From Spartobacteria bacterium UBA695 (lineage in GTDB: Bacteria; Verrucomicrobiota; Verrucomicrobiia; Chthoniobacterales; Chthoniobacteraceae): a DNA stretch of 64,000 bases. The stretch spans positions 62,001 to 126,000 of the forward strand of contig DBMP01000006.1 in assembly GCA_002298145.1 (NCBI GenBank), given 5' to 3'. The notes beneath the pieces were generated by a model, which saw only the letters and a list, made by a program, of their open reading frames with translations, made no database searches and was not told the origin of the DNA. Positions within the stretch are counted from its first letter, which is position 1; each line of letters begins with the position of its first letter. Below, piece after piece: positions 37,589 through 46,187 of the stretch. The translations under genes and the position numbers were made by a program.

Positions 37589-38341
37589 ATGCCAAGCAGT
37601 GAATATTTGCAATCAGTCCAGCGCACGGTTCGGATACTATACGCAGTCGCCGGAGCCGAAGACGGTAGAACCATCAGACAAATTGCCGATGCTACAAATC
37701 TAAAACACAACACTGCCTACAAATTTGTGCGGACCTTGGAAAATGAAGGTCTGCTTTCGCGCCGGGAACAGCCGATACGCTTTACCCTCGGCCATGCACT
37801 TACCGAACTTAACCAACTCGATAACGATAGACATCTCTTAAGCGTTGGAGCGGATGTCCTCAAGTTGACATCCGCAAAGATGCCCGAAGGAAATTTTGCA
37901 TTATTCGAATTTGAATTTCCGTTAACCTGGCAGCGGCTTTGTGTTGAGACAACCAGGCCCGGAGTGCTGATTCGAAGGCGGGCATTCAGCATTCATCCCT
38001 ATATCAAGGCTAGTTCCCTGCTATTTCTAGCCTATAGTACGCCGGAACAGATCGCTGATTATCTGAAACTGCACCCCTTTGATTTGGAAGGACAATCGAC
38101 ATGGGAAACGAGAGAAAACTTGGCGACATTTCTAGATCGAGTTCGCAGTTTGGGATATTGTGCGCCGAATTGCCCGGAGATTAATGTAGGTTATCGCATC
38201 GCTTTTCCGATATTCTCCAGCGGTCATGAACCCATTGCCGCCGTTGGAGGCTATCTCCTGGGCAATGTATCAAAACAAATGCGGCAAAAACTACTGTCAC
38301 ACTGTCGGCAGGCAGCCCTGAAAGTCCAAGAGGCTCTTTGA
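37589..38341 (+). CDS. IclR-family transcriptional regulator
   Basis: A protein of 250 residues. The N-terminal winged helix-turn-helix (about 8-65) contains QSVQRTVRILYAVAGAEDGRTIRQIADATNL and AYKFVRTLENEGLLSR, typical of IclR regulators. The C-terminal effector domain (about 80-250) ends in AVGGYLLGNVSKQMRQKLLSHCRQAALKVQEAL. IclR-family proteins such as KdgR often respond to keto-deoxy sugar acids. The gene is divergent from the SDR-GH-RraA-UxuA operon and 15 bp upstream of a lactonase gene, so it probably controls this sugar-acid system; the palindrome in its own leader is the best candidate site. Confidence 0.92.
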   Translation: MPSSEYLQSVQRTVRILYAVAGAEDGRTIRQIADATNLKHNTAYKFVRTLENEGLLSRREQPIRFTLGHALTELNQLDNDRHLLSVGADVLKLTSAKMPEGNFALFEFEFPLTWQRLCVETTRPGVLIRRRAFSIHPYIKASSLLFLAYSTPEQIADYLKLHPFDLEGQSTWETRENLATFLDRVRSLGYCAPNCPEINVGYRIAFPIFSSGHEPIAAVGGYLLGNVSKQMRQKLLSHCRQAALKVQEAL

Positions 38342-38356
38342 TATTCATTTATCGCC

Positions 38357-39475
38357 ATGACCAATTTCACTCACGATTTACGCGGGCGAGAGATCCGCTT
38401 TTATGTTGGCACCTATACTAACCCCGAACAGACAGGATCACTAAAAAGCTGCGGCATCTATGTTGGCAGTCTCAATATCGACACCGGCCATTTGAACCCA
38501 GTGATTGTGGCGGGCGATGCTGAAAACCCAAGCTTTCTTACGTTGTCGCCCCGCGGAGAATATTTATATGCGGCCATCGAACGCCCCCAGGGAGCGGTGG
38601 CTGCTTTTCGACTAAATGCCAACGGATCGCTCTCTAGGCTTAACGAACTTCCAACCGGAGGGGCAGGATGCTGCCATGTTTCAGTAGATCGAACGGGGCG
38701 TTATGTATTTGCTGCAAATTATCGCGGGGCAAGCGTGGTTGCATTTAGAGCGGGCAAGGATGGAAACCTGGAAGAACAAACCGCATTTATTCCTATAAAC
38801 GGTTCAGGGCCACATTCAACCCGCCAAAGACAATCCTTTGGGCATTCAATTTACACCGATTCCACAAATCATTTTGCCTATGCGTGCGATCTCGGGTCAG
38901 ACAATGTCTGGAGTTTCAAATTCGATCCCAGCATAGGAACACTTGCACCTAATTTCCCTGCATCAGGCCGAGTCCCTGCGGGCTCGGGGCCCAGACACCT
39001 CGCATTCAATGCGATTGGCAACTTTATTTATGTATGTAACGAATTAAGTTCTACAGTTACAGTATTTCTCCGAGAAGAAAACGGAACCATAAGGCCGATT
39101 CAAACGATTTCCATATTCCCGAAAACTGTAGATCTTTCCGGCTTTGGAATAGCTGAAATTTCCGTTCATCCTTCCGGAAAATGGCTATATATATCCAATC
39201 GAGATATTTTGAATATGGGCCGCGATTTAATTGCTATCTTTTCCATCAGCCCAGACGGGCGACTCACGTGGAAGAAGAATACCCCGGCACAGGTTAGGCA
39301 TCCGCGCAGCTTCGCTATTGACCCAAGTGGACACTACATGATTATTGCGGGCCAAGCGGACCATCAAATAACAGTCATGAAGGTCAATACCGAAACGGGA
39401 GATCTTGCGCCAACGGGAGAAAGCATTGAAGTACCTGCGCCAGCTTGTGTTTTATTCGGTCCATTTTCGAAATGA
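38357..39475 (+). CDS. Lactonase family protein (6-phosphogluconolactonase-like beta-propeller)
   Basis: A protein of 372 residues of the seven-bladed beta-propeller lactonase family (Pgl/YbhE type). Typical blades are visible: FYVGTYT at the N-terminus, NPSFLTLSPRGEYLYAA, CCHVSVDRTGRYVFAANY, GSGPRHLAFNAIGNFIYVCNEL and HPRSFAIDPSGHYMIIAGQ. No signal peptide, so cytoplasmic. Family members hydrolyse sugar lactones to aldonic acids. It is 15 bp after iclR and close to a sugar dehydrogenase and mannonate dehydratase, which suggests opening of a mannono- or related lactone in the same pathway. Confidence 0.85.
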   Translation: MTNFTHDLRGREIRFYVGTYTNPEQTGSLKSCGIYVGSLNIDTGHLNPVIVAGDAENPSFLTLSPRGEYLYAAIERPQGAVAAFRLNANGSLSRLNELPTGGAGCCHVSVDRTGRYVFAANYRGASVVAFRAGKDGNLEEQTAFIPINGSGPHSTRQRQSFGHSIYTDSTNHFAYACDLGSDNVWSFKFDPSIGTLAPNFPASGRVPAGSGPRHLAFNAIGNFIYVCNELSSTVTVFLREENGTIRPIQTISIFPKTVDLSGFGIAEISVHPSGKWLYISNRDILNMGRDLIAIFSISPDGRLTWKKNTPAQVRHPRSFAIDPSGHYMIIAGQADHQITVMKVNTETGDLAPTGESIEVPAPACVLFGPFSK

Positions 39476-39888
39476 CTCAAACCAAAAAAAACCACACTGA
39501 AACAGGCCCCCCGAACAAGGATTCAGAATTTCCATAACTTTCAATTAATCGCAACACGACCACACCGCCCAAGACTCGTGAAAGCGGCATCAAGTTGCCG
39601 AGGCGGTTAGAAGGAAACCGACGGACATCTGTGTTAACCATAGGCCATCGCGATAGCCGCCAATGCTGGCATTTTCATAACAGCGAATGCCGGTGCTGTT
39701 AATCGAGAACGACTTTTCGGAAACTATCGAAAACCAGAACGGATTCGAAACTTTCGTAACTCATTCTGGCTGAGTATAAATTCACAAAGAACCAGAAAAT
39801 CCATTTCAAAGAAATATGTGCATGGGAGCCTGGAATTTTGGCGGACCGTTTCGTCTTGATTAGCGCGCTGAACAGCTCGGCGAGTTTA
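39476..39888. other. Intergenic region, no gene found (413 bp)
   Basis: Lies between the lactonase stop and the phage-type ATPase pseudogene. Short open frames exist on both strands but none shows a recognisable domain or start context. Given the decayed neighbour it may be further eroded mobile DNA. Confidence 0.5.
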
Positions 39889-40633
39889 TCAACGGGAGCC
39901 GGTTTTTTGAACCGGGGCCGTTGTTCCGAACGCGGAAGCAATGGACGCGAACGCGAACGGCAGTTTTTCATTAAACCCCTGCCAGTTCTTCGCGTCCCAC
40001 GCCGCCGTGTGACAGGTGTAGAGCACGCGCCGCGTCCACCGACGCCTCGCTTTTTTTCGACATCGTTTTCCGCAACCCGCGTGAAATAGTTGGCGAAAAG
40101 CTGCATATCGCACCATTCCCGAAACAGCGGCGCGACTTACTTGGTCAGCTCCGGCTCGTAGCGGTCATAGGCTCCGGTTGCTCGAACTTGACGATCCAGC
40201 AATGGGCCAGAAGCAGGATGTGCATCCGGCGCCGGAGTAACGGGTCAAGCGAGGTGCGGAATTTCGTGAATTCCTCGGCAAGGATAACGTATCCTTTACC
40301 ATAGCCGAAATCCTCCACGGAGGTTTTGTTGTCGCGCTGGCAGATAAAATCGACGAGTAATTTTTCCAGCCAATCTGCCGTATCAACCACCAGCGTTTTG
40401 AAATCGTGCGCCTCCGTGGCGAGCCATACGATAGCATCAGTGACATCCCCCACCCTTTAGTGACCGAGAGCCGTATCACATCCAAATGATGGATGCCGCC
40501 CTCGGTATCGAGAAAAACGGGAGAAGGAAATCGCGACGCAAGCGTCGATTTTCCGATTCCTTCCGGTCCGTAGATGACGGGCCTTTTGGGGTCTCTGAAT
40601 ACATCCTGTTTTTAGGGCCAATATTTGTTTCAT
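39889..40633 (-). pseudogene. Phage-type AAA_24 nucleotide-binding ATPase, multiply frameshifted
   Basis: Read across frames on the minus strand, the whole of a phage/prophage ATPase can be followed. It begins with MKQILALKTGCIQRPQ (ATG at 40633), then RPVIYGPEGIGKSTLASRF with the Walker A at 40543-40569, then VFLDTEGGIHHLDVIRL. Next come KTLVVDTADWLEKLL and SVEDFGYGKGYVILAEEFTKF, LLLAHCWIVKFEQPEP, AYDRYEPELTK followed by a stop, WCDMQLFANYFTRVAEND, and finally VLYTCHTAAWDAKN to the TGA at 39889. At least four frame changes and one internal stop are needed. Length (about 248 codons) and order are those of an intact family member, so it is a decayed but nearly complete relic of a phage or integrated element. 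Confidence 0.8.
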
Positions 40634-40745
40634 GGATGTTTTCTCTTTATGTTTTGAGGCTGGGCAACCTGCCGCCCGCGACCATGAACCGTACCCATGT
40701 CAAATCATAAAAGCCCCACGCCTCTTCCGGGGATAAATCAAAGGA

Positions 40746-43700
40746 TTATTGGTTTACGGGCTCCAGCTGCTCGGCGACAATGTTCCCGGTATAACGGTCA
40801 ATCGCCAAGTGAAGCCAGTAGCGGCGTTGGCCTTCCACAAGGAATTGATCAAGATTGGTAGCGGTCGTTGGATAACGCCCGGTCTGGGCGACAAGATCGA
40901 CCATCAAATTCCATGTGCGGGTGTTGGAAACATCCGCCAGGGCACGCACGGCGGCTTCCCGTTGCGTCTTGTTGGCTTGGTCTGGAGTCGTCGAGAGCGC
41001 GCTCCCGATCACCGTCGCGAGCCTGGTTACCAGATCGGCCCGGTTCAAGAGCGGTCCCTGACTAGCCGCTGCGCTACTGGTCCAGTTGACAATGGCGTTT
41101 GCGATATCCGAGACATCCGTGGAAAGAACGGCGCTAGCGGGGGCTGATACCGAACTGACCGAGGCTGCCTGCGCTTCAAGTTTCAGCCCGCCCGAGAGCG
41201 CCGCTTCAAGAACAGCCCGGTTACGGGTGTTGAGATTGACGCGCCCGGCCATTACCGGCGCATCGTTTACGGAGAAAACGTCCAGCAGGGCCGCGTCCGC
41301 GCTTGAGGTCGTAAAGAGATCAAGGCTCTTCCATGGCAGGTCACGGAAAGCGTAGCCCAATTCCCCCACCGAGCGGAAGGGACGATTGAGAATGACGGGG
41401 CGGCGGCTTTCCATCGCATTTGTGGTCAAAGCGAGCGGGCAACCATCTCCGGCGGCGTTTGAAACACCGTAGATCGCGTCACCGGGACGCACAGTGGCAT
41501 CCCGATCCTCGTAATATCCAATATTCCCGCCAACCGCAGCTTTGGTATTGCTGCTAAGCAGTCCCAAATAGAATCCCGAGGTATGAGCGCTGTTCTGATT
41601 TGGATTCCATGTAAAGCCGTTCGTGGGACTAAAATAGATAATCTCCTGCCCGGCCCCGGCATCCGGTCGGAGACTGCTTCCGGGGGTGGTGTGCCAGTGT
41701 TGGGAAAGGCCGAACCGGTCCGTCCGGGGATCCGCTTTAAGGTAAGCGTACCTGTATCCGCTGTCAGTGCCGGTTAGAGACGGCATTTTGATGTTATAAG
41801 TCGTTGAATAAGGATACCAGTTGCCATCCGCTGCTTGGTATTCCATCATGAAACTCATCGACGGTGACGGACGAATGGCTCCGGTTGATAAGGTTCCGGT
41901 GGTAGGCATGGCAGGGCTCGTTCCCGACCGAAACAACACGGGGTTCGGCACTCCGGCCAAATGAGTCGGCATATTTTGCGAATCAGAGGAGGCGCCGATA
42001 GTGGACGAAAGCACCGTGGGATTATATAAAGCCGCCGACTTCGGAAAGGTGATTTGCGCCGAACTGACTGCGGTGGAGGGGTCGAGCGAGTTGCTGAAGA
42101 TGACGGTGCTTCCATTCGCGCCGCTGTAACTTCCTGATGGCGTATAATATTTGATTCCAGTCTGAACACTCCCAAGGGCGACGACCTTGAAGTTACTGGG
42201 GCTGGTATTGGTATCCACATTGGTTGCCTGATGAGGATTCCAGACTTCGGGTTGAATGTATCCCGTAAATGTCCGGGAGGCGGGATTGTAGGGATTAATC
42301 GCGAAGAGGCGGGAAAGATAAGGAAGATTTTCAATCCCATAGAAATAATTCCGGGGCTCGTAGCCGGTGTTTGAAATCGCTTGGAAATAGATTGTGGTGG
42401 GGTAGCTGTCGGAGTCGTACTGGTCGATGATGTTCGCGCCGATTTGAATGATCTGGGCATCGGGCAAAGAACTTAGGGCCTGGACATCGGAAGCCGGGCC
42501 AAAACAAGGGCCTGATTGGTCGGATAGCGGGCCCGGATCACGCGCCAACGAACCGGCGAGAATCGCCGCCTTCAACAATTCAAAGAAGTCGGGTTCGCGT
42601 TTGGCGCCCGCAACCTGGTCGAGCGTATAGATGCTCGACGCGCTGCCGTGATTATAGATCCATACGGTCTGATACCCTCCGCCGCTTTTGATGCTTAAGC
42701 CGAAGTAATTTTTGATTTTGGTCAACGTATCCGCCGATGGAGTCGTCGCTCCATTGAGCAATGCGATACGGCTCAACGGGAAGCGGGCTTTCAAGAGAGG
42801 GTCTCCCACCTTGGCCACGGTATTGTCATTGCGCGTGAAACCATCGGTGTTGGTCACGCGGACATTGGCAAGATCCCGGTTGGCGCTGCTGCTGGCCTCC
42901 GCGTTTGTTGCATAACTATAGGAGTTCCCCGCGTCCTCCTCTGGAGTCCAACTGGGCGCGTTGGCTTCGCGGGAGAAGGTCGAGAGGTATTGAAGGGCCG
43001 ATAAATCGGCACTGAATTGATCGGAATGATTGCGGGCATAGGCGATCAAATCCTGGCGGCTAAGGAAACACTGATCCCCGCTGCCACCATTGCTAATGAT
43101 GCTCGAAAAGGAGCGTGTGGGATCAAACATACCGCCCGAGCCCGCCGTCGTATCCGCGTTGTTACCGGTCAATGCCAAGCGCCATGAGATCAATGCGGGA
43201 ATGCCCGCGGGTACGATTCCGGGAATTTGCGTCAGGTCCACCTGATGGAGCCATCCCCGCTGGGCGTTCTGGGCGGGTGTAAGGCCGTTCCCTGCGACAT
43301 TGATATCGAGCCCCCCCCCTTCGTCATAGATGACGTAAGCAAACCGCCCGATCGCGAAATCCGCGTTCGCTTTGTCTTTAAGATGAGGCAGATCCGTGGA
43401 ACTGATCGTATTGCCCGATTGATTCACGCCCGCGTCGCTCCTTGTTACAATGATCCAATTCGGGGGCGTAAAAGTCTGCTTCGGCGAGGCATCGGTTGAG
43501 CTGGTCGGGACCATCAACAACGGCGCGTTCCACTGCGCGACGCTGATCACACGATGATTGAGGGACGCTGCCGTCGTCACACTGGCCGATGCACGATTGC
43601 TGGAGGGAAAGGTATCTGTGAGGTAGCCGGTGCCGGAGAAAAAGGACTGGCCGGCAAAGCTCTCCTTAAGCACATTTGGAAACGCCGTGCGGTCCACGCC

Positions 43701-44009
43701 GCCGGTCGCAAAAGGAACTGCCGTCTGGTTACTGGAAGGAACAAAAATTCGCACGCCTCCAGCCGTATACACACCCGCCGTGTCTGGTTTTGAGCCCGCC
43801 GCGATTTCTTGGCGAATATCTCCAATGACGATCTCCAAAGCGCCCTTGGCCAGAATGTCGGTTTGGGCTTGGCTGGCGCTGCAGCTCGCGATCTGTTGGT
43901 CCAGGATCGACCGGCTGAGAAAAGCGACGAGAACCCCGGTCAAAAGAAAAACCAGGGAAAGAACGATGACGAGCGCGCTGCCAGCTTGACGATGGGAAGG
44001 GAAAGTCAT
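40746..44009 (-). CDS. Verru_Chthon cassette protein A (locus 2)
   Basis: A protein of 1087 residues. The N-terminus MTFPSHRQAGSALVIVLSLV continues into one hydrophobic helix, the same type as in the locus 1 copy (857 residues). The body is Ser/Thr/Asn/Pro-rich with shared landmarks: FAYVIYDEGGGLDINVAGNG, RSVGELGYAFRDLPWKSLDLF, VMAGRVNLNTRN near the C-terminus. Extra length lies mainly in the middle. Its ATG overlaps the stop of gene C by 4 bp. Presumed exported pilin-like or GspK-like component of the Verru_Chthon system; no function has been read directly from the sequence. Confidence 0.85.
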   Translation of the reverse strand: MTFPSHRQAGSALVIVLSLVFLLTGVLVAFLSRSILDQQIASCSASQAQTDILAKGALEIVIGDIRQEIAAGSKPDTAGVYTAGGVRIFVPSSNQTAVPFATGGVDRTAFPNVLKESFAGQSFFSGTGYLTDTFPSSNRASASVTTAASLNHRVISVAQWNAPLLMVPTSSTDASPKQTFTPPNWIIVTRSDAGVNQSGNTISSTDLPHLKDKANADFAIGRFAYVIYDEGGGLDINVAGNGLTPAQNAQRGWLHQVDLTQIPGIVPAGIPALISWRLALTGNNADTTAGSGGMFDPTRSFSSIISNGGSGDQCFLSRQDLIAYARNHSDQFSADLSALQYLSTFSREANAPSWTPEEDAGNSYSYATNAEASSSANRDLANVRVTNTDGFTRNDNTVAKVGDPLLKARFPLSRIALLNGATTPSADTLTKIKNYFGLSIKSGGGYQTVWIYNHGSASSIYTLDQVAGAKREPDFFELLKAAILAGSLARDPGPLSDQSGPCFGPASDVQALSSLPDAQIIQIGANIIDQYDSDSYPTTIYFQAISNTGYEPRNYFYGIENLPYLSRLFAINPYNPASRTFTGYIQPEVWNPHQATNVDTNTSPSNFKVVALGSVQTGIKYYTPSGSYSGANGSTVIFSNSLDPSTAVSSAQITFPKSAALYNPTVLSSTIGASSDSQNMPTHLAGVPNPVLFRSGTSPAMPTTGTLSTGAIRPSPSMSFMMEYQAADGNWYPYSTTYNIKMPSLTGTDSGYRYAYLKADPRTDRFGLSQHWHTTPGSSLRPDAGAGQEIIYFSPTNGFTWNPNQNSAHTSGFYLGLLSSNTKAAVGGNIGYYEDRDATVRPGDAIYGVSNAAGDGCPLALTTNAMESRRPVILNRPFRSVGELGYAFRDLPWKSLDLFTTSSADAALLDVFSVNDAPVMAGRVNLNTRNRAVLEAALSGGLKLEAQAASVSSVSAPASAVLSTDVSDIANAIVNWTSSAAASQGPLLNRADLVTRLATVIGSALSTTPDQANKTQREAAVRALADVSNTRTWNLMVDLVAQTGRYPTTATNLDQFLVEGQRRYWLHLAIDRYTGNIVAEQLEPVNQ

Positions 44010-44920
44010 GGGAGGTAGTAATAACGCTGGTAAAGCCGGACGGCCGACGTGGCGGCAAGGGGGGCGGCTACGTTATTCCGGGAAAGGGCTCCGTCCGTCA
44101 CTTTTTTGTTCCAGCCCGTGGCGATGTCCTGGTCATTCTGCACGATCTGTGCTGCCGGGGGCAGCGCGCCAGCCAATGCGTCCAGCTGGGTGGCCGAAAG
44201 GAGGCTGCGGCTTTTCAAATCGAGAACGGCGATGGCGACAACAATAGCCAGTACGTCATCGAGGCTTGTCGGCGGGGTCGCGCTCAAGAATGGCTTCGCC
44301 CCCGTTCCCCCGTTAACGAGGTAGCAGAATTCGAAGCGGAAAACCTGGTCCCCCACAACTTGGTAGTCGCTATCCGAAATGTTCGGCAGCGTATTCGGTT
44401 GCATCAGCTTTTGGGTGGGGCGGAGTTCTTGGGTTTGCGGGTCAACGGCACATGCGGAAAAGGCCGTCAAGGTTCCCGCCGGGCTGGTTTCCCTGGGCAC
44501 CCAGTTGACGGGCAGCGCGCCCCGTTCCAATTGATAGGCGGAATTGACGCGATACCCGATGACCGAAAGGGGCCTCGACGCGCTCGAATCGCCCAACGCT
44601 GTGGAATAGAAGGAGAGAAAGGCGGGGTTTGCGGAATTGACCGAGGAAGCCGCTGTGTTCTGAAACGTGTAATCGATATCGGTCCGCCTCAGCATCCGGA
44701 CAATGTCGAACGCCATGCGATCCAGGACAAAGCGCGCCTGTTCGTCGGCATCCATGTGTTTGTGGGTGTTATTGATGGCCGTGCTGACCGAGTGGGTGAT
44801 TTGCAGAATCAGACAGACCAGAACGGCCATCACGGCCATGGAGACGATAATCTCCATCAACGTGAAGGCGCATCTTCCATTTCGGGGCGCGTTTTGTAAT
44901 GGATCCATGCCGTTTACCAT
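44006..44920 (-). CDS. Verru_Chthon cassette protein C (locus 2), prepilin-like
   Basis: A protein of 304 residues. Prepilin motif CAFTLMEIIVSMAVMAVLVCL with cleavage expected after Ala18 and Glu at position +5. The soluble part (ADEQARFVLDRMAFDIVRML, then a beta-rich domain) parallels the locus 1 copy and GspJ/PilW-type minor pilins. Starts inside the stop region of gene B (7-bp overlap); a second ATG four codons on is possible. Overlaps gene A by 4 bp. Confidence 0.85.
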   Translation of the reverse strand: MVNGMDPLQNAPRNGRCAFTLMEIIVSMAVMAVLVCLILQITHSVSTAINNTHKHMDADEQARFVLDRMAFDIVRMLRRTDIDYTFQNTAASSVNSANPAFLSFYSTALGDSSASRPLSVIGYRVNSAYQLERGALPVNWVPRETSPAGTLTAFSACAVDPQTQELRPTQKLMQPNTLPNISDSDYQVVGDQVFRFEFCYLVNGGTGAKPFLSATPPTSLDDVLAIVVAIAVLDLKSRSLLSATQLDALAGALPPAAQIVQNDQDIATGWNKKVTDGALSRNNVAAPLAATSAVRLYQRYYYLP

Positions 44921-45420
44921 CGATCCAAAGTGGTAAAGATTTCGACGGAACCGGAGGCGCAGTCGAGGCTCGCCGCCGCCGGCCAGCTTACCCGAATATC
45001 AGCGTTCGTCGGCGCGATTTGACTCGCGATGGAATCCGCGAGCGGATTTGCGGGCGTCCTCATGGTAATGGTCACAAGGTAACGGGCATTTCCCTTGGCC
45101 AAGGTTGTCATTTGCCCGGCTTCGTCGGCGAAAAAGGTTGGGGCACTGAGGTTTACGGTGCCCTTAGTGGAAAGTGGTAATGGCAGTTGGTAGCGGAATG
45201 AGATCGGCGTGGTTCCGGTGGTCAGCGGAAGGGGCGTCGATTTAAGATCGGCGGCGACCGCCATGGCGAGATTCATCGCCGAAGCCTTTTCGGAAGCATT
45301 GCGGGTGGAATTCAAGCCGATGGGAAAAAGCCCCAGGAGCGCAATCACGCAAAAACTCGCAATGCCGAGCGCCATAGCCACCTCTACCAAAGAAAAGCCG
45401 TTGGTCCGCTGGATCTTCAT
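44914..45420 (-). CDS. Verru_Chthon cassette protein B (locus 2), prepilin-like
   Basis: The ATG at 45420 gives 168 residues beginning MKIQRTNGFSLVEVAMALGI, with the prepilin cleavage site at Gly8. An open frame reaches further upstream, but this start overlaps the gene D stop as ATGA, exactly as in cassette 1. The soluble part contains NSTRNASEKASAMNLAMAVAADLKS, close in position to the locus 1 copy. GspI/PilV-like minor pilin. Confidence 0.85.
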   Translation of the reverse strand: MKIQRTNGFSLVEVAMALGIASFCVIALLGLFPIGLNSTRNASEKASAMNLAMAVAADLKSTPLPLTTGTTPISFRYQLPLPLSTKGTVNLSAPTFFADEAGQMTTLAKGNARYLVTITMRTPANPLADSIASQIAPTNADIRVSWPAAASLDCASGSVEIFTTLDRW

Positions 45421-46112
45421 GGCCGGAAGACTCGCACCTGACCGGTTAGACATCCAACTTGAAGCGCGGCGGTATTTTTGCTCGTCTTCGCGACTCCTTG
45501 CGTAGGTTGCAACCCAATCTCGACCCATTGAAGACCAGGCGGCGGATTGTCCACCGGCAACGAAATGGAACCATCGGGATGGATTTCGATGACCCGGTTG
45601 TTATCCGACTGAAAACGTTGCGCAAACCCACCCGGTAGCGAGATGGCAGGAGAAGGCGGCGTCTGAGTGGTAAGCTGAGCAACCTTGACGGTTGGGCGGC
45701 TTCCATAGCCAGGAAGGGAGTCGCTCAACGTGACGTTTTTCAATATTTCCGGCTTATTGATCTGAATCAGGTTATCCGTTGCCGAATTGCTGGAGCCATC
45801 GCGGGACGCGACGACGAAAACAGCCGTGTTCAACTGGTTAACCGTGGAGACATCCGTCATATTGAAGCCTACCCATACATAGGTGTTTTGGGCCATGGCG
45901 TAGGCGCGGGCCCGTTCGATCAGGCCACTCATCTCCCAGGCGTCTTTGTTGACATCGGCGCCACCCACGAACGTGGAAATGGTCAGAGTGGATATCAACG
46001 AGATCAAGGTGGTTACCACCAATATTTCGATCAGCGAAAAACCGGCGGTATTCCTATGCCGGGACCGAAATCCGGCACCGGAACTTTCAGGCTGAGTATG
46101 GGTCCGATTCAT
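45417..46112 (-). CDS. Verru_Chthon cassette protein D (locus 2), prepilin-like
   Basis: I start at the ATG at 46112 (231 residues, MNRTHTQ), since the locus 1 copy also begins MNR at the same distance from the pilin motif; an in-frame ATG at 46154 adds 14 residues. Prepilin motif TAGFSLIEILVVTTLISLIS, cleavage expected after Gly24. GspH/FimT-like body (GLIERARAYAMAQNTYVWVGF). It is the first of the four cassette genes and lies 75 bp after the PEP-CTERM beta-repeat gene. Confidence 0.8.
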   Translation of the reverse strand: MNRTHTQPESSGAGFRSRHRNTAGFSLIEILVVTTLISLISTLTISTFVGGADVNKDAWEMSGLIERARAYAMAQNTYVWVGFNMTDVSTVNQLNTAVFVVASRDGSSNSATDNLIQINKPEILKNVTLSDSLPGYGSRPTVKVAQLTTQTPPSPAISLPGGFAQRFQSDNNRVIEIHPDGSISLPVDNPPPGLQWVEIGLQPTQGVAKTSKNTAALQVGCLTGQVRVFRP

Positions 46113-46187
46113 AGTCTTTGTTGAAACGGTGGTGGCCTTCGTTGGTGCCCGCATTCGCGGACATTAACGTGATTAGCATTATTCGTA

